A stretch of DNA of 64,000 nucleotides from the NCBI RefSeq assembly GCF_024763615.1, contig NC_077224.1, forward strand, positions 76,952,712-77,016,711. Direction: 5' to 3'. The position numbers and the translations under genes are program-made. The notes under the pieces are model-generated. The model saw nothing but the letters and a program-made list of their open reading frames with translations. It made no database searches and was not told the DNA's origin. Positions 12,001-22,439 of the stretch are shown in pieces (position 1 is the first letter of the stretch; every line of letters begins with the position of its first letter). The stretch is from Phlebotomus papatasi (lineage: Eukaryota; Arthropoda; Insecta; Diptera; Psychodidae).

Positions 12001-13320
12001 GTTTAATCATTATTTCTAATATAATTAAGCTAAGCCGTCTCTCGGCCAATTCTCAGGTCTGTCAATGTCCTTAGAGACAGAGACTTGGGACCTTGAGGGG
12101 ACCCCCTTATAAGTCGACCCAAGGATCGTTAACATGCCCCTTATTTTTACGCCACACTTTTTCTTCCTTTTGAATATGTTTTAGAACAGAGATGTGCAAT
12201 AACCGTTTGAAACCGAACAAATGTCAAATGAAGCTTGTTCGTTAATGGTCAAAAAGCTACCTGAGCAAACTTATTTTGACGTTTATTCGGTTTCAACGGT
12301 TCTTGCACACACCTGTTTTAGAGAGGCTGCCTTATAGTAGGACATTTCGTCCATATACGAAAATAATAATAATAATAATTTATATTTCTCTTTTGCCATC
12401 TGCGATTTCATCGGGGAAGACGGGAAAATACTATTATTATAACGGGTTTTCAAGGTCAAAGGTTAAAAGGAGTCTACAGAGCATACTTCTCAACCGAATG
12501 GGGCAATGTTTGGGTTTTTTGGAAGGCTCTTGAAATTCCTGTCAATTCTGACTCAGTTCCAATTGGCTACCGGGGCTACCGGTGTGCAATTTTGATGGGG
12601 ACCCATGTTATAATACAAGATAAAATATCAAAATGTTTTGTAAAATCTAAAGCAATGGCAGCGGCTGCCACTTGGTCCATTCGTGACACTTTTAGTAAGG
12701 GCGATCTATGAAATGATAAACCCGATTTTGTTGGCTAGTCACACTCAAAATCAGAGGTCAAATCAAATTCTCTAGCGTAACCAGATAAAAACCAATGATA
12801 CACGTCCAGATAAGCTTGCGGTATATGAGATTCTTTTCAGGCAACTTTGAAATTTTTGCAATTCGGGATTTGTGCAAATTCAATTGTTCGTTGAATTTTG
12901 AGAGTAAAGAATCGCGACGAGGAAAATGATCTTGACGGACAAAATGAATAGAACTTGGCCCAATTGTTTGAACCACCCAAGACCACTTTAGGGTAGCTCC
13001 TTGAGTATTCGATGGTCATCCCTTCGAAGAGCCGGGGAGCTTGTACATAGAATCATATTTAACAATTTACTTCTGGATCAGGATTATAAAACTTTAGTTT
13101 AAATAAACTAATAATAATAATATCGAAGATATTTTACCTCAAAATCTGCAATTTGGTGGAGTTTCTCATTCAAGTGACTAAACTCATCCGACGTAATGTC
13201 TACAAGGTCTTCAGTTTCTTCACATATTCTACACAATTCTATCAATTCTTGCTTCGAGAAAGATGATTCCATTGTATTGTTGGTCATCGAATAATTTTCT
13301 GTTAAGTGTTCAGGATACAT
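9070..13320 (-). CDS. ZAD-C2H2 zinc-finger protein, paralog 2 (2 exons, 408 aa)
   Basis: Exon 1 is 13320..13138 and exon 2 is 10113..9070, joined in phase 0 (GAG|GTAAAA to TTTGTAG|GAT). The open frame extends to a GTG at 13353, but the first ATG is 13320 (MYPEHL) and is preferred; ATGs at codons 12 and 17 are alternatives. The ZAD uses Cys30/Cys33 and Cys72/Cys75. A long acidic linker precedes six C2H2 fingers at about residues 232-398. The protein ends ten residues after the last finger, so it lacks the two C-terminal fingers of paralogs 1 and 3. It is a likely nuclear DNA-binding protein of unknown target. The 3-kb intron carries several MITEs with readable target-site duplications. Confidence 0.93.
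10502..10831. mobile_element. Tc1/mariner-like MITE with TA duplication, copy 1
   Basis: It is flanked by TA on each side (10500-10501 and 10832-10833). The ends are CAGTAGAGTCTC and the reverse complement GAGACTCTACTG, and inverted similarity continues through AAATTCGAACG. No ORF is present. Related copies with the same ends and TA flanks are at 33094-34279 and 47904-48239. TA target duplication and CAGT ends are typical of Tc1/mariner, which is the basis for the class. Confidence 0.7.
10914..10993. mobile_element. 80-bp Stowaway-like MITE
   Basis: It is a TA-flanked hairpin with ends CTTCCTCTGTTCCGAAAAGC and, read from the other side, CTCCCTCCGTTCCGAAAAAAGC. The inverted similarity covers nearly the whole 80 bp (GCCGTACATTTT against its partner). 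The CTCCCTCCGTTCC terminus is the signature known from plant Stowaway elements, so its presence in insect intronic DNA is notable. No coding capacity. Confidence 0.6.
11006..11134. mobile_element. hAT-like MITE, copy 1 (exact 8-bp duplication ACGTAAAC)
   Basis: It is flanked by ACGTAAAC at 10998-11005 and 11135-11142. It is nearly palindromic: GAAACGTTTGAAAACGAATAA on the left and TTATTCGGTTTCAACGGGTC on the right, ending TTGCACACCTCTG. The CAGAGGTGTGCAAG terminal consensus is clear from the right end here and from copies at 12187 and 20888. An 8-bp duplication with CAG/CTG ends points to hAT. Confidence 0.75.
11424..11508. repeat. Perfect 25-bp inverted repeat (hairpin)
   Basis: The 25 bases at 11424-11448 (core GACGCTCAGAGCAAAAGTG) are exactly reverse-complemented at 11484-11508, with a 35-bp loop. 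Just upstream is a short GTCTGTCTGTCCGTCCGTCC run. The perfection stands out against the decayed repeats around it. No ORF, and no known RNA family recognised. Confidence 0.6.
11630..11775. repeat. Tandem repeat, about 32-bp unit (GGGTTTCTCGGGTTTCGCG)
   Basis: There are about four imperfect units of TTTCTCGGGTTTCGCGATG followed by CAAAAAGTGG-like sequence, ending AATTGACGAGGGTTTCTCA. The last phrase also occurs at about 7132. It is non-coding minisatellite in the intron of ZAD paralog 2. Confidence 0.65.
12040..12640. repeat. Dispersed repeat (inverted relative of 1690-2290) interrupted by a hAT MITE
   Basis: CAAGGATCGTTAACATGCCC, AAGTCGACCC and the ACTCAGTTCCAATTGG and GGAAATTCC-like phrases run in the opposite order to the 1690-2290 copy. 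An (AAT)n microsatellite lies at 12362-12380. No coding features. Confidence 0.5.
12187..12315. mobile_element. hAT-like MITE, copy 2
   Basis: It is 129 bp. The ends are CAGAGATGTGCAATAACCG and GGTTCTTGCACACACCTG. Flanks are TTTTAGAA (12179-12186) and TTTTAGAG (12316-12323), an 8-bp duplication with one difference. The internal GAACAAATGTCAAATGAAGC and TTATTTTGACGTTTATTCGG match copies 1 and 3. Confidence 0.75.
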
Positions 13321-13816
13321 AATTTTATGGAATACACTTAATTTACTTTTCACAAGTTTGGTTATATTTTTAGAATAAGAAATGTGAAATGTCAGCAGTG
13401 TTTAATGTGAAGGTATCATCATATCAACAATAAGTTGTTTTTTGAATGAACCATGCGTTAACTTTCTATGTTATTCATGTTATTACTTTTAGAAGCAGAG
13501 AGAATATAGAAAAACTTTAACAAACTTTTGTTTTAACATCCTGTTAATAAGTCACTAATCTTAATTTAGTGATCCTAATCTTAATTTACGTTTAAGTCAA
13601 CACTATTATGGCTAATCTTTAAAGAATTTTATAATTCAGTATTGTTACAGGATACATTTTACATAATACACAAAACAAAACCCTCAATTTAGTGGAAAGC
13701 ATCAAAGAAAGTATGATGATTACCGATTTTATACTTTTATCTTCCTATTTTTCATAATCCTAAAATATTAATTTGGTACTATATCCTGATATGTTTAAAA
13801 TATACGGGACTTACAA

Positions 13817-14070
13817 CACTGAGAAAAAAATAAGGGTGCGATTAAGTTTTTTTCCTCATAATTTTAACACTTTTCAGGTGTAAAAATATATCAACATTTT
13901 TTAATGTTAATTTTACACCTTTTTAAGGGTAAAATTAACATAAAAAAGGGTAACTTTAACCCATAATACACCTAAAAAGCATAATATTTACACCGATTTG
14001 GGATCAATACTGCAGGGTAAAATAAACATTTCCGGAATGTTATTTTAACTTTTTCGGATTTCTCTCAGTG
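13817..14070. mobile_element. MITE-like element with CACTGAGA ends
   Basis: It begins CACTGAGAAAAAAATAAGG and ends TCTCTCAGTG. The inside is made of TTTACACCTTTTTAAGGGT-type inverted segments around GTTAATTTTAC. There is no ORF. The ends resemble widespread insect CACTGAGA repeats; the superfamily is not determined. Confidence 0.55.
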
Positions 14071-14157
14071 AACTCTTAGCAGTGAAACATGAAGTGTAGC
14101 ATGGGTTATGGGTTTCTGGAATTGACTATACTACTTGCACTTTTAAAATCCTGAAAG

Positions 14158-14700
14158 TATTCTTTGGGAGAAATGGATAGAAAAATTCAGAAATGGATGG
14201 AAGAAAAGTAGAAGGAAGTTCATAGAAAGAGTTGGTTACTCTGAAATGATAGTCAATACAAGATTAAACGAGGGAATGTCCACCTGGTGCGAGTTACAAA
14301 AAAGAGATCGCGAATGGGTAGATCAGGAAAGATATAACGCACTGACCAGAAGAATAGAAGCTCTTATAGACTCCTTGGATACCGAAGTACTTGAAAAAAG
14401 GGATTGCGATAAAAATACTTGCAAAATATAGATGTGAAAACGGGGAAAAGGCATCAGAGAGATGGAGGAAGGAGCGAAACAAAAAATGTAATTTTTGTAA
14501 TACAGGGTTAGACGATTTAAGACATGTATTACTAGGGTGCTGCAGGGATGTAAAAGGGAGGGAATATAGAGGAGAAATTCTGAACGAAGATGGAAGAGGG
14601 GCAGATTATTTGAGAAGATTGGAAGCTGCAAAAAATATGTATTAATGTTAAGTTAGGCTAAACAATGTATGTTACAAGGTCCAAAATGGACGGTAATAAA
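14158..14700 (+). pseudogene. 3' fragment of a non-LTR retrotransposon (LINE A, copy 1)
   Basis: Two frames, 14246-14431 and 14391-14645, join across a frameshift near 14395. They give the C-terminal end of a reverse-transcriptase polyprotein with the zinc knuckle CNFCNTGLDDLRHVLLGC (CCHC pattern) and a DYLRRLEAA tail. The 3' end has AAAATGGACGGTAATAAAGAA, repeated at the end of copy 2. It is 5' truncated and dead; the clade is uncertain. Confidence 0.65.
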
Positions 14701-14859
14701 GAATTATATATGTAGGGAGTCAGGATAACGTTTGGGATCCCAGATATCACTATCTATTCAAGTACCAGCTTAGCAAGAGCAATCAAGTTCGAGGAAAATA
14801 CTAAAATGAGTCCGAATAAGGTGTTAAAAGAATTGGTATAAGAAAATAGGAGAAATGAT

Positions 14860-16040
14860 CAACCGGAATTAACATGAAAGAAAAGCATAAGAAAATATAT
14901 AACGCACAGACAAATACGAAAAATGTGCGTTTTGTAATACAGGGTTAGACGATTTAAAACATGTATCGGTAGGGTGCTGCATTTTTAAAGGGAGGGAAGA
15001 TAGAAGAGAAATTCTGGGCAAAGATGGAAGATGTGTAGATTATTTGAGAAGATTGGAAGTAGTCAAGATATAGTTAGATAGATTAATTTTGGGGCAGCAA
15101 GTGGCGTCCATTCATACACCTTCCAGCCCCAGCTTGTCCAGAGGCCTCCCTTTGGGTCCCTTATGCATCCTCTTTTTAGGTTATCCCTTACCTATGGGTT
15201 TTGTGTCTTGAGACAGCCAGTCCTTCGCATAAATTCTATTAGACAAGTCGGATTCAATTTTGGTAGGTCATTCCAGTCCAGCACTACTTTTCCAAGTAGC
15301 GCTCGTCTGGTGTTGTAAAGGCTGCGGCAGTTACATACATAATGTAGGATCGTTTCCTCAGGGTTGTTACAACCTCTACAGTAGGGTGTTTCAATAAGGA
15401 AAATTTTTTTGGCACTATTCTCAGGATGCTGTATTTGATGAGAAAAGAAAGTTTTTCTTCGACGACCATGATCAGACGCCGTGTAGAGGTGGCTGAACGA
15501 CCCTCTCTGTAGTGTAAAATCAGAAAAATGTTCTACAGAGAGGGTCGTTCAGCCACCTCTAAACTGCGTTTGATCATATGGTCGTCGAAGAAAAACTTTC
15601 TTGTCTCTTCAATTACAGCACCCTGAGAATCGTGCCAAATTTTTTTTTCCATGTTGAAACACCCCATTCTACAGGTTGTATTACATTTAACGCCCAGTCT
15701 GTTGCGGAGTTTGTTTAGACAGTGTCCGGTGAAAAGATCAGCAAATTGCCGCACTTTGCAGCGGTTGTTGCTCACAAGATACCATAAGTGGCATGAACAG
15801 TCTGGACACGCGACAGTTCTCTGTAGAGACCAGGCCGTTCAGTGTCGTGCAAGTAAGTCCTCCTTAATGATGGTTTTCTTCATTTGGGGAGACACTCCCA
15901 CAGCAGGCTCAGAATCAATGAATTCGGTCTTCGCTCCTACCACCGCGAGGTGATCGGCCTCTTAGTTACCCAAAATAACGTGTTTACAATGTATGAACTG
16001 TGTATTTTATAAGGTTCAAAATGGACGCTAATGAAGAATT
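14860..16040 (+). pseudogene. LINE A, copy 2, interrupted by an unrelated LINE fragment
   Basis: 14920-15070 repeats the zinc-knuckle region (CNTGLDDLKHV) with small deletions, and 15975-16040 carries the matching 3' tail (AAAATGGACGCTAATGAAGAA). About 900 bp between the two parts belong to another element on the opposite strand (15085-15975). This shows an insertion after copy 2 had landed. Confidence 0.55.
15110..15985 (-). pseudogene. C-terminal fragment of a Jockey-like LINE (RNase H and zinc knuckle), partly inverted-duplicated
   Basis: Reading leftwards, 15985-15890 gives HVILGN[stop]EADHLAVVGA, which resembles the LINE RNase H motif GNExAD. It continues into QFADLFTGHC and TTCR at 15775-15660, and CRGCNNPEETILHYVCNC at about 15390-15340. 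About 150 bp are present as an inverted duplicate (15364-15517 against 15530-15680). The fragment carries stops and frameshifts and is inserted in LINE A copy 2. Confidence 0.6.
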
Positions 16041-16239
16041 ATAATTTATAATCAATCTTATTAAGCTTTTCTTAATATGTAAGGAGAAAGGAGAGATGGA
16101 CGAGGGATATGGTCATAAGGTTAAGGTGTCATACTACACCTTAAAAGGGTAACCTGAAATGACTCCTTGTTTATAATATCCGGCATACTTACGCTTCTGA
16201 GCGCTCTTGAAGTTTCACTGGATTCATTCCGTTATTCAA

Positions 16240-16510
16240 CGCTCATGTTTCCTGTATTCATTCATTCATTTTCAACCGCTTATCAATATTGGGGTCGCGG
16301 GCTCATGATATCCAAATTAGCAGCCCACGCTTTTCGATCATCCGCCACTTCAGGAAGATGTCCGGGTTCGATCCCAAGGCGTTCCAAGGCAAGATTCTGA
16401 ATTTGATTCAGCCACCTTGTCCTAGGTCTGCCTCGAGGTCGACGCCTTCTCACAATGGCTTGCATAGCTTTTCTGGGGAATCTTTTATGTTTCCTGTATT
16501 TGATACACAT
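16240..16510 (-). pseudogene. C-terminal tail of a LINE (RTE/CR1-like)
   Basis: The open frame 16510-16283 contains RRRRPRGRPRTRWLNQI, LERLGIEPGHLPEVADDRKAW and NLDIMSPRPQ. GRPRxRW...ADDRxxWR is the usual tail of RTE/CR1-like reverse-transcriptase polyproteins. The rest of the ORF is missing. The sequence downstream of the stop (16255-16275) has a short ATTC repeat, consistent with a 3' end. Confidence 0.6.
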
Positions 16511-16914
16511 TTACCTGGTCCATGTCTCCTGCTGAATCATTCTAGTACAGGTTTCCCTAGATCTTCTACTTCTTTTTTACCCACTAATGTACAGGATAAA
16601 CTTGTACGACACAAGTTATCGCCGTTATCCTAAAAAAATACTTCATAGGATACCCTCTTAACTAGACCTCTGGCTGTAGATGGTGAAGCGTATTGTGGAT
16701 GACTTAAACGTATTGACACCTCTGACATGGTGCTCTGTTCCTTATAATCCTTCCTGCCCCCCCCCCCTCGTTTAAAATTCTTAAGAATAGTGTTTGATCC
16801 CTGAAGAAACTCATCTTACTCCAAGCGGTCACGATGTTTATTAGAGTTTATCAAGTGGAGTTTTTTCATGGGGTAGATAATTAGGGTTAACGAGTGAAAA
16901 GAGAGTGACAGGGC

Positions 16915-17320
16915 CAAATCAGCTAATCGCTGTCGATTGGTTTCCATAATGAGTTGATCGGCACCGACCAGTCTCCATGATTGACTGATCGAAGCTAATC
17001 TGTCATTATTGGTTGATCGAAACCGGCCAGTCTCAAAAATCGGTTGATCGAGACAGATCAGTCTCCATGAACAGTTGATAGGCACAAGTCAGTCTTCATG
17101 ATCGAATGATCGGTTGAGCAGTCATGATCGGTTGATCGATACCAGTTAGTCTCCAAGATCGGTTAATCGGCAGGGATCAATCTCTATGAACGTTTGATCG
17201 TCACAAATCAGTCTCCATGATAGACTGATTGACAACGATAAGTCTCGTTAATCAACAGTCAGTCGCGTTGATCGGTACCCAACAGTGTATAATTGACTGA
17301 TCGAAGCCAAAGTGAACCGT
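16915..17320. repeat. 31-bp minisatellite
   Basis: There are about ten to twelve degenerate units built on GTTGATCGGCACC followed by CAGTCTCCATGATCG. Several are exactly 31 bp and others are shortened to 26-28 bp. It is non-coding (the ORF over it is repeat-derived). It sits just beyond the 3' end of ZAD paralog 3. Confidence 0.75.
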
Positions 17321-17676
17321 GATTGGCAGATATGTTCATTACCTGAGTTACTTATTCAAATATCACCCAAAGCCAGGAAGTCCAAGACATCTGTTGCCTA
17401 AAATCTAAAACTGAAAACAATTCTTTACAAAGAAAAAAAATGTCAAATAAATATTAAAACGAAAAAAAAAACATAAATTTAGTTAAAAGAATGTCTTATA
17501 TTCTACAAATTAACTCAGTAACATAAAATTGTAACACACGGTGGCGTTTGGCAAACCTTAAAGACAAATAAAATGTGATGGTTCATTCATAATACTAGTA
17601 TTAACTTAGAACTCTCTTCCCAAAATCTTTATTCAGTTCATAAAAGTTGCAGCAAGTAGTTTTGCGCGTGTGAATT

Positions 17677-20600
17677 TTAATTGTACCTTTCTCGTTTTAC
17701 TGGAAAACATCTCTTTCGGTGATTCAGAAGAGTTTTTCTCACTCTAAATCTCACAAAACAGTGTGGACATTGATAGGGAAGTTCCCCAGTATGGATTCGC
17801 ATGTGAATTCTGAGACTTCCAGATTGTGTAAAGGCCTTCTGACACACTTGACATTTGTATTTCTTCTCTCCTGTGTGTGTATAGATATGCCTATTTAGGT
17901 GTGAACGGCACCTAAAAGCTTTTTCGCAGTATGTGCATGGATATGGTCTCTCATCTGTATGGATCTGATAGTGGACCCTCAATCCTTGTCTCCGTTGGAA
18001 ACTCTTATCGCATAGGTCACACGTGTAAAGTGACCTTGATCCGTGTCTACGTCCTGAGAAATGCCCATCGCCAAAGGTATCCAACGTACTACTGTAATTG
18101 TGAGACATGTTCGCTTGAAATATTGGTAGCTTAATTTTCGAACCTGTGCACTGATTCTTCTGGTGTAATTCTAAGTAAGCTCTGGTTCTGAAGAGTCTTC
18201 CACAGGCATCGCATGGAATCTTTTTCTCATTTGTAGTCGCAATCGTAGGATGTCTATACATTGTCGTATCAATGCTAGCCTTATCGCAATTTCCATAGAT
18301 ATTTCGTCTTCTAGACATATGCACCCGCTGAATATGTTCTCTCATTTTCCACTTTTCTTTGAACGTATCATTACACATGGCACAAACAAATGAATTCTTC
18401 TGCTTTTCTCCAGATTCAACATCAACTATCTTAACGAATTCCTCTCCGGAAGGGACACTACTTGAAAAGTTCTTCACAGATTTCGGACCATTGTACTGAA
18501 ACTTAGACTTTGAGCGGGAAAAATTATTTTGTGCCATGTTGGTATTTTCATTACGATTTCCAAGCTCAATAACTTCGTATATGTCAAAGAAGGACTTATC
18601 TTTTGGTACTTCTGTATTTTCCGAAAAATCATGTTTATTGCTCTGTGGGTAACTTTCATTGTTGGAATTTGGATAGAATGGATCATTGAAGGTGTTCCCT
18701 TCTATTTGATCAACGAGCTTCCTATATGTGTCTTCACACTGAATTTTGAAATCAAAGGCATTTTCGAGTTTCGTACCGCATGATATACAAATGAACTTCA
18801 GCCAGCAACTGTAGTCATCCTGTAAAAATTTTTAACCTTACGTTAAAACCTAACTTAACCTCAATTTATGATTTATCGTATTTAACAATTAATAAGGGTT
18901 TCTTGGTTCATTCTTTTACTTACGTCTAAACTCTTTTTGACTTTATACATATTGACTTCGAAACTAAGAGATTTCTAATTCGAATACCCTACTAATTATT
19001 TTTTAATTTACTTGCACTTCTCAAAACTTTTTTTTCTATTATAGAGGAAAACTTTTCGAGAAAAACTAGTTTTTCGTATATTGTAAAATCAATAAAACCC
19101 GCCATAAGCGACAAAGGCTCTGCTTTGGCAAAATTCCCGCTCTTTCGAGACCATAGTCTCCTTCTCAGGATCAAAACATCTGAGGGTAATGAAGACGACT
19201 GCCAAGCGAGTATCTTACAAGATAAATTTGACCCTCTCCAACCCCCCTGACCCGAAATATTGGTCATAAAAGAATAAATTTTGCGACTTATAATTATCTA
19301 AAGACTATTTATTTTGAGCCATTCTAGTTGTCAGAATTTGATCGTTGATGGTGTAAATTAAAGGTCTTATGAAATATACAATTCTTGGGAGCATTACAAC
19401 TTTGACCGACCACCGACAGGGGCGCTATAATCGAAACATTGATTTTCGTAATTTCGAAATCGAATATTTCGAAATCTACGTTTCTAATTTCGATGAAATT
19501 TTGGTATGTTGTAGCAAAGGCTGAGACCTTTCTAACGGTGGGTCGCACTAGCCTCTCGATGTTAGTTGAACCGACTTATAAAAAATAATTTATAAACAAT
19601 AATAAATTGAATTAAATTGAAAGGGCAATGAAATTGAAGCTTCATATACTGGTTAATCGTGAATACTTATAGAGTGATGATTCGAAGCTAAAATAGTGAG
19701 ATTGGACAAGTCGAACAACAATTTTTCCCGAAAAAAAGGGTGGCACAAAGTTGCACAATTTTTGTTGCCACATACAAGAAATTTTCCTGTTTGTCCAAAG
19801 ATACCTGGATTTTTTTCTACCATGGGGCTATATTCTAGAGATGTGTAGTTATCTTGGATAAAAATCTCATTCAAATTTCTCAACTAATTTGGAAAATATT
19901 CAAGAAAAACATGAAAAATTGGCACAAAGTTGTATGATTTTACGGTATTGGATATGAGTGTGCTGAAGACCGGAAGTCGATAATTCTTATATGGGTTTCA
20001 CTCTGAAGACCTAGTCTAGTTCCGGTTTCAGTGTTTTTTTTTTTTCAAAACTTAATGCATCATTTGCTCTCAAAATCCCACACAATCTAAAGTCATAATT
20101 TTCTGAAAACTTTTGCCCGATAAGAAATTAGAGAACGCTACAGGGTGCGCCAATTGGACCTTAACTAATTTAGGTCCGTTTAATTTTTAATAGTACTAGA
20201 CTCAGTAGCTTAATATTTTGCATAACGATAGCTCATTTTATTAGCTACAAGGCCCCGAAAGCTTTTGTGAAAATTCATTTATCAGTAATCGACAGAGCGA
20301 AGGAGTAGCTTCGCTTGGCCATTGAAGGCAAATTGCCAAGCATCGTCTTCTTTGATGAGAAATTTTTTACAACTCAACAATTCGGCAACAAACAAAAAGA
20401 CTATGTCTACTTGAAGGAAAGGTCATACAATAATTCGGACTTCCGTGACGGCGGATTATTGATTCCCACTGGGATATTTGGACTGTAGCATCAAAGAAAA
20501 GAGCAATAAATCCGTAGGCACGCAAAAATTTCGTAAAGAAACAGTAGATGTTTCAACAAGACTGGGAATTTTCAATGAGTTTATTATTATTAATCTAAAA

Positions 20601-22439
20601 TTAAGTTTCCATGAGGAAACTACAGGGGAATTCTGAATAAGGATGAACCACGAACTGGAGGAGCTTTATGGAGAGACTGATATTTATGGCCTCTATTCGG
20701 GCGAGAAGACTGAACTGGCTCGATCGCATTTGCCGTATGTCAGAGGAGAGGATACCCAGGAAACTATGAGCGAAATCCGGCTAGTTCGAGGAGGAGGGAA
20801 CGTCCACGGACGAGATGGAAAAACATAGTGGCACATGTTCTGAAAACCCAGGGACCGCTACGTCGCTGGCGGACGCTGGCTTTAAATCAGAAATGTGCAA
20901 GAACCGTTTGTAAGCGAATAAACGTCAAATGAATCTTGTATGTCAATCATGCCAATTCATTGGTCAAAACGCTACGTGAACAATCTTATTTTAACGTTTC
21001 TTCGGTTTCAATGGTTCGTGTATAACTCTGCTTTAGATCGTGTGGAATGGCGAAGTGTTGTGCAGGAGGCCTTGTTTCGTAAAGGAACGTAAGTAGCCAC
21101 TTACGTAAGTAAGTACTAGAGAAATTCATATCCATATTGAAGCAAGTTGCCTACGCTTATGGTCTCTATACACTAGAGAACTTAATGTCCATATTGAAGC
21201 AAATTCCCCACACTGGTGTGGGAAAAACTCTTCAATATGGACATAAATTTCTCTAGTGTGTAGAGGCCGTAGAGACCTCAAGAATTTATGTAAACTAAAG
21301 AAATTTATGTACACAGATTGCTTCACTTGACCATAAATTTTTTAGTGTAAAGGAAGATCATAGGCTATGCCTAAAGTGGTTACATAGAAAATTTTAAATA
21401 GATTCTGAAAAACATTGATTGATTTCTAAATGTTACCTTTTTGACACTTATTAAATTCATTTTGGAATAAAAGGAATGCAACTTTTGGAAATTTACACTT
21501 CAGTTGGCGCATCCTGTATATGGTTTAATCTTAGGTCTCTGAAGTCTGAAGCCCCTATTACCGTTTAAGCTCCAGACACCGGTTAAGAGTCTGAAAAAAG
21601 CGGATTACATTACTCGCTCTTTTGGTTCTAGCAGTAAAATTAATGAACCTAATTAAATTTTCTAGTGGTGGGATTTCTTATCCCGAGTTATTTTATACAA
21701 AAAAATCTAGGCTGAACTGACCTACAGGGTCTACTCCAAAAACGGACTTACATATCGCAAACTGTAGCTAGTATATCAGGGTCACAAAATCGAGAATGTT
21801 TTGTCACGCTTTCTTAGTTCGTTAAATTACATGGCCATATAGGAGTTCTAGAGAATTCCCTAAGAAATATTTTATTAAAATTTGAATAAAATTAAAAACA
21901 ATAATAAACTGAATGAAGCAAATGTTTCTAACTATTCCAATTAATGCGTGTAATGATTTATATAGATTAAGTAACGAAATGAACAAAAATTAGGTGAAGG
22001 TTCCTGATTTCTAGGCCGTCAATACAACAACCTAGGCGAGGTATGGCGTACCCCTTCCATTGTAGCATAGCATAGTATAGAACGTATTGAAAAATTAAGG
22101 CCACCTTATGACAACGCGCCCCAATGGCTTTTGGTCGGCCAAGAGAATCATTTATTTCTTGAATTTTAGGACCTAGTTTCTTTTCAAATACTGGTTATTC
22201 TCCTCTCTTATACTATTTTACTCGGGATTTAACTAATTTGGTAATATATTTACCTCAAAATCGGCAATTCGGTGGAGTTTCTCATTCAAGTGGCTGAACT
22301 CTTCTGTCGAAATGTCAAGCAAGTTTTCCATTGTTTCACATATTCTGCACAATTCTGCGGCTTCTTCTTTGACAAAAGGCATCTTATCGGTCATTTGACG
22401 ATTTCCTGTAGAATTTTGGGTCAAACGGGCTCTCAACAT
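17677..22439 (-). CDS. ZAD-C2H2 zinc-finger protein, paralog 3 (2 exons, 442 aa)
   Basis: Exon 1 is 22439..22254 and exon 2 is 18819..17677, joined in phase 0 (GAG|GTAAAT to TTTACAG|GAT). The frame runs to a TTG at 22454, but ATG 22439 is the first proper start. The ZAD uses Cys31/Cys34 and Cys73/Cys76. Compared with paralog 1, finger 1 is kept (from about residue 208), finger 2 is degenerate (NIYGNCDKAS, first Cys lost), finger 3 ends in Cys, finger 4 is replaced by a linker, and fingers 5-8 are canonical with TGEK-type linkers. The product is a likely nuclear DNA-binding protein. The 3.4-kb intron holds a triple-nested transposon. Confidence 0.93.
20600..21110 (+). pseudogene. RTE-like LINE tail inserted in the mariner element
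   Basis: 20643-20828 and its continuation read like the end of an RTE-type polyprotein: a NHELEELYGETDIYGLYSGE segment, then RDGKT shifting frame into RWRNIVAHVLKTQGPLRRWR, and, after removal of the hAT MITE, ALDRVEWRSVVQEAL. It is 5' truncated and frameshifted. Confidence 0.55.
20888..21030. mobile_element. hAT-like MITE, copy 3, inside the RTE fragment
   Basis: The ends are CAGAAATGTGCAAGAACCG and GGTTCGTGTATAACTCTG. Flanks are CTTTAAAT (20880-20887) and CTTTAGAT (21031-21038), an 8-bp duplication with one change. Removing the element restores the reading from GGCTTTAGATCGTGTGGAATGG (A-L-D-R-V-E-W), which supports the boundaries. Confidence 0.75.
21115..21345. repeat. Fold-back repeat (CTAGAGAAATTCATATCCATATT)
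   Basis: ACTAGAGAAATT and ATATTGAAGCAA occur twice in forward sense (about 21115 and 21171) and again in reverse (CTTCAATATGGACATAAATT at 21231, then TTTATGTACACAG). It is an imperfect multi-arm hairpin without an ORF, still inside the mariner element boundaries. Confidence 0.5.

Larger units (their letters stand above)
20141..21516 (+). mobile_element. Decayed Tc1/mariner element with other elements inside it
   Basis: TA flanks lie at 20139-20140 and 21517-21518. The ends are CAGGGTGCGCCAATTGG and, in reverse complement, CAGGATGCGCCAACTG. Inside, about 20320-20440 gives LPSIVFFDEKFFTTQQFG and DYVYLKERSY, the region around the second catalytic Asp of mariner-type transposases, and 20548-20566 gives FQQD with the third Asp. 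The sequence then breaks off into an RTE-like LINE fragment and further repeats. It is dead. Confidence 0.7.
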
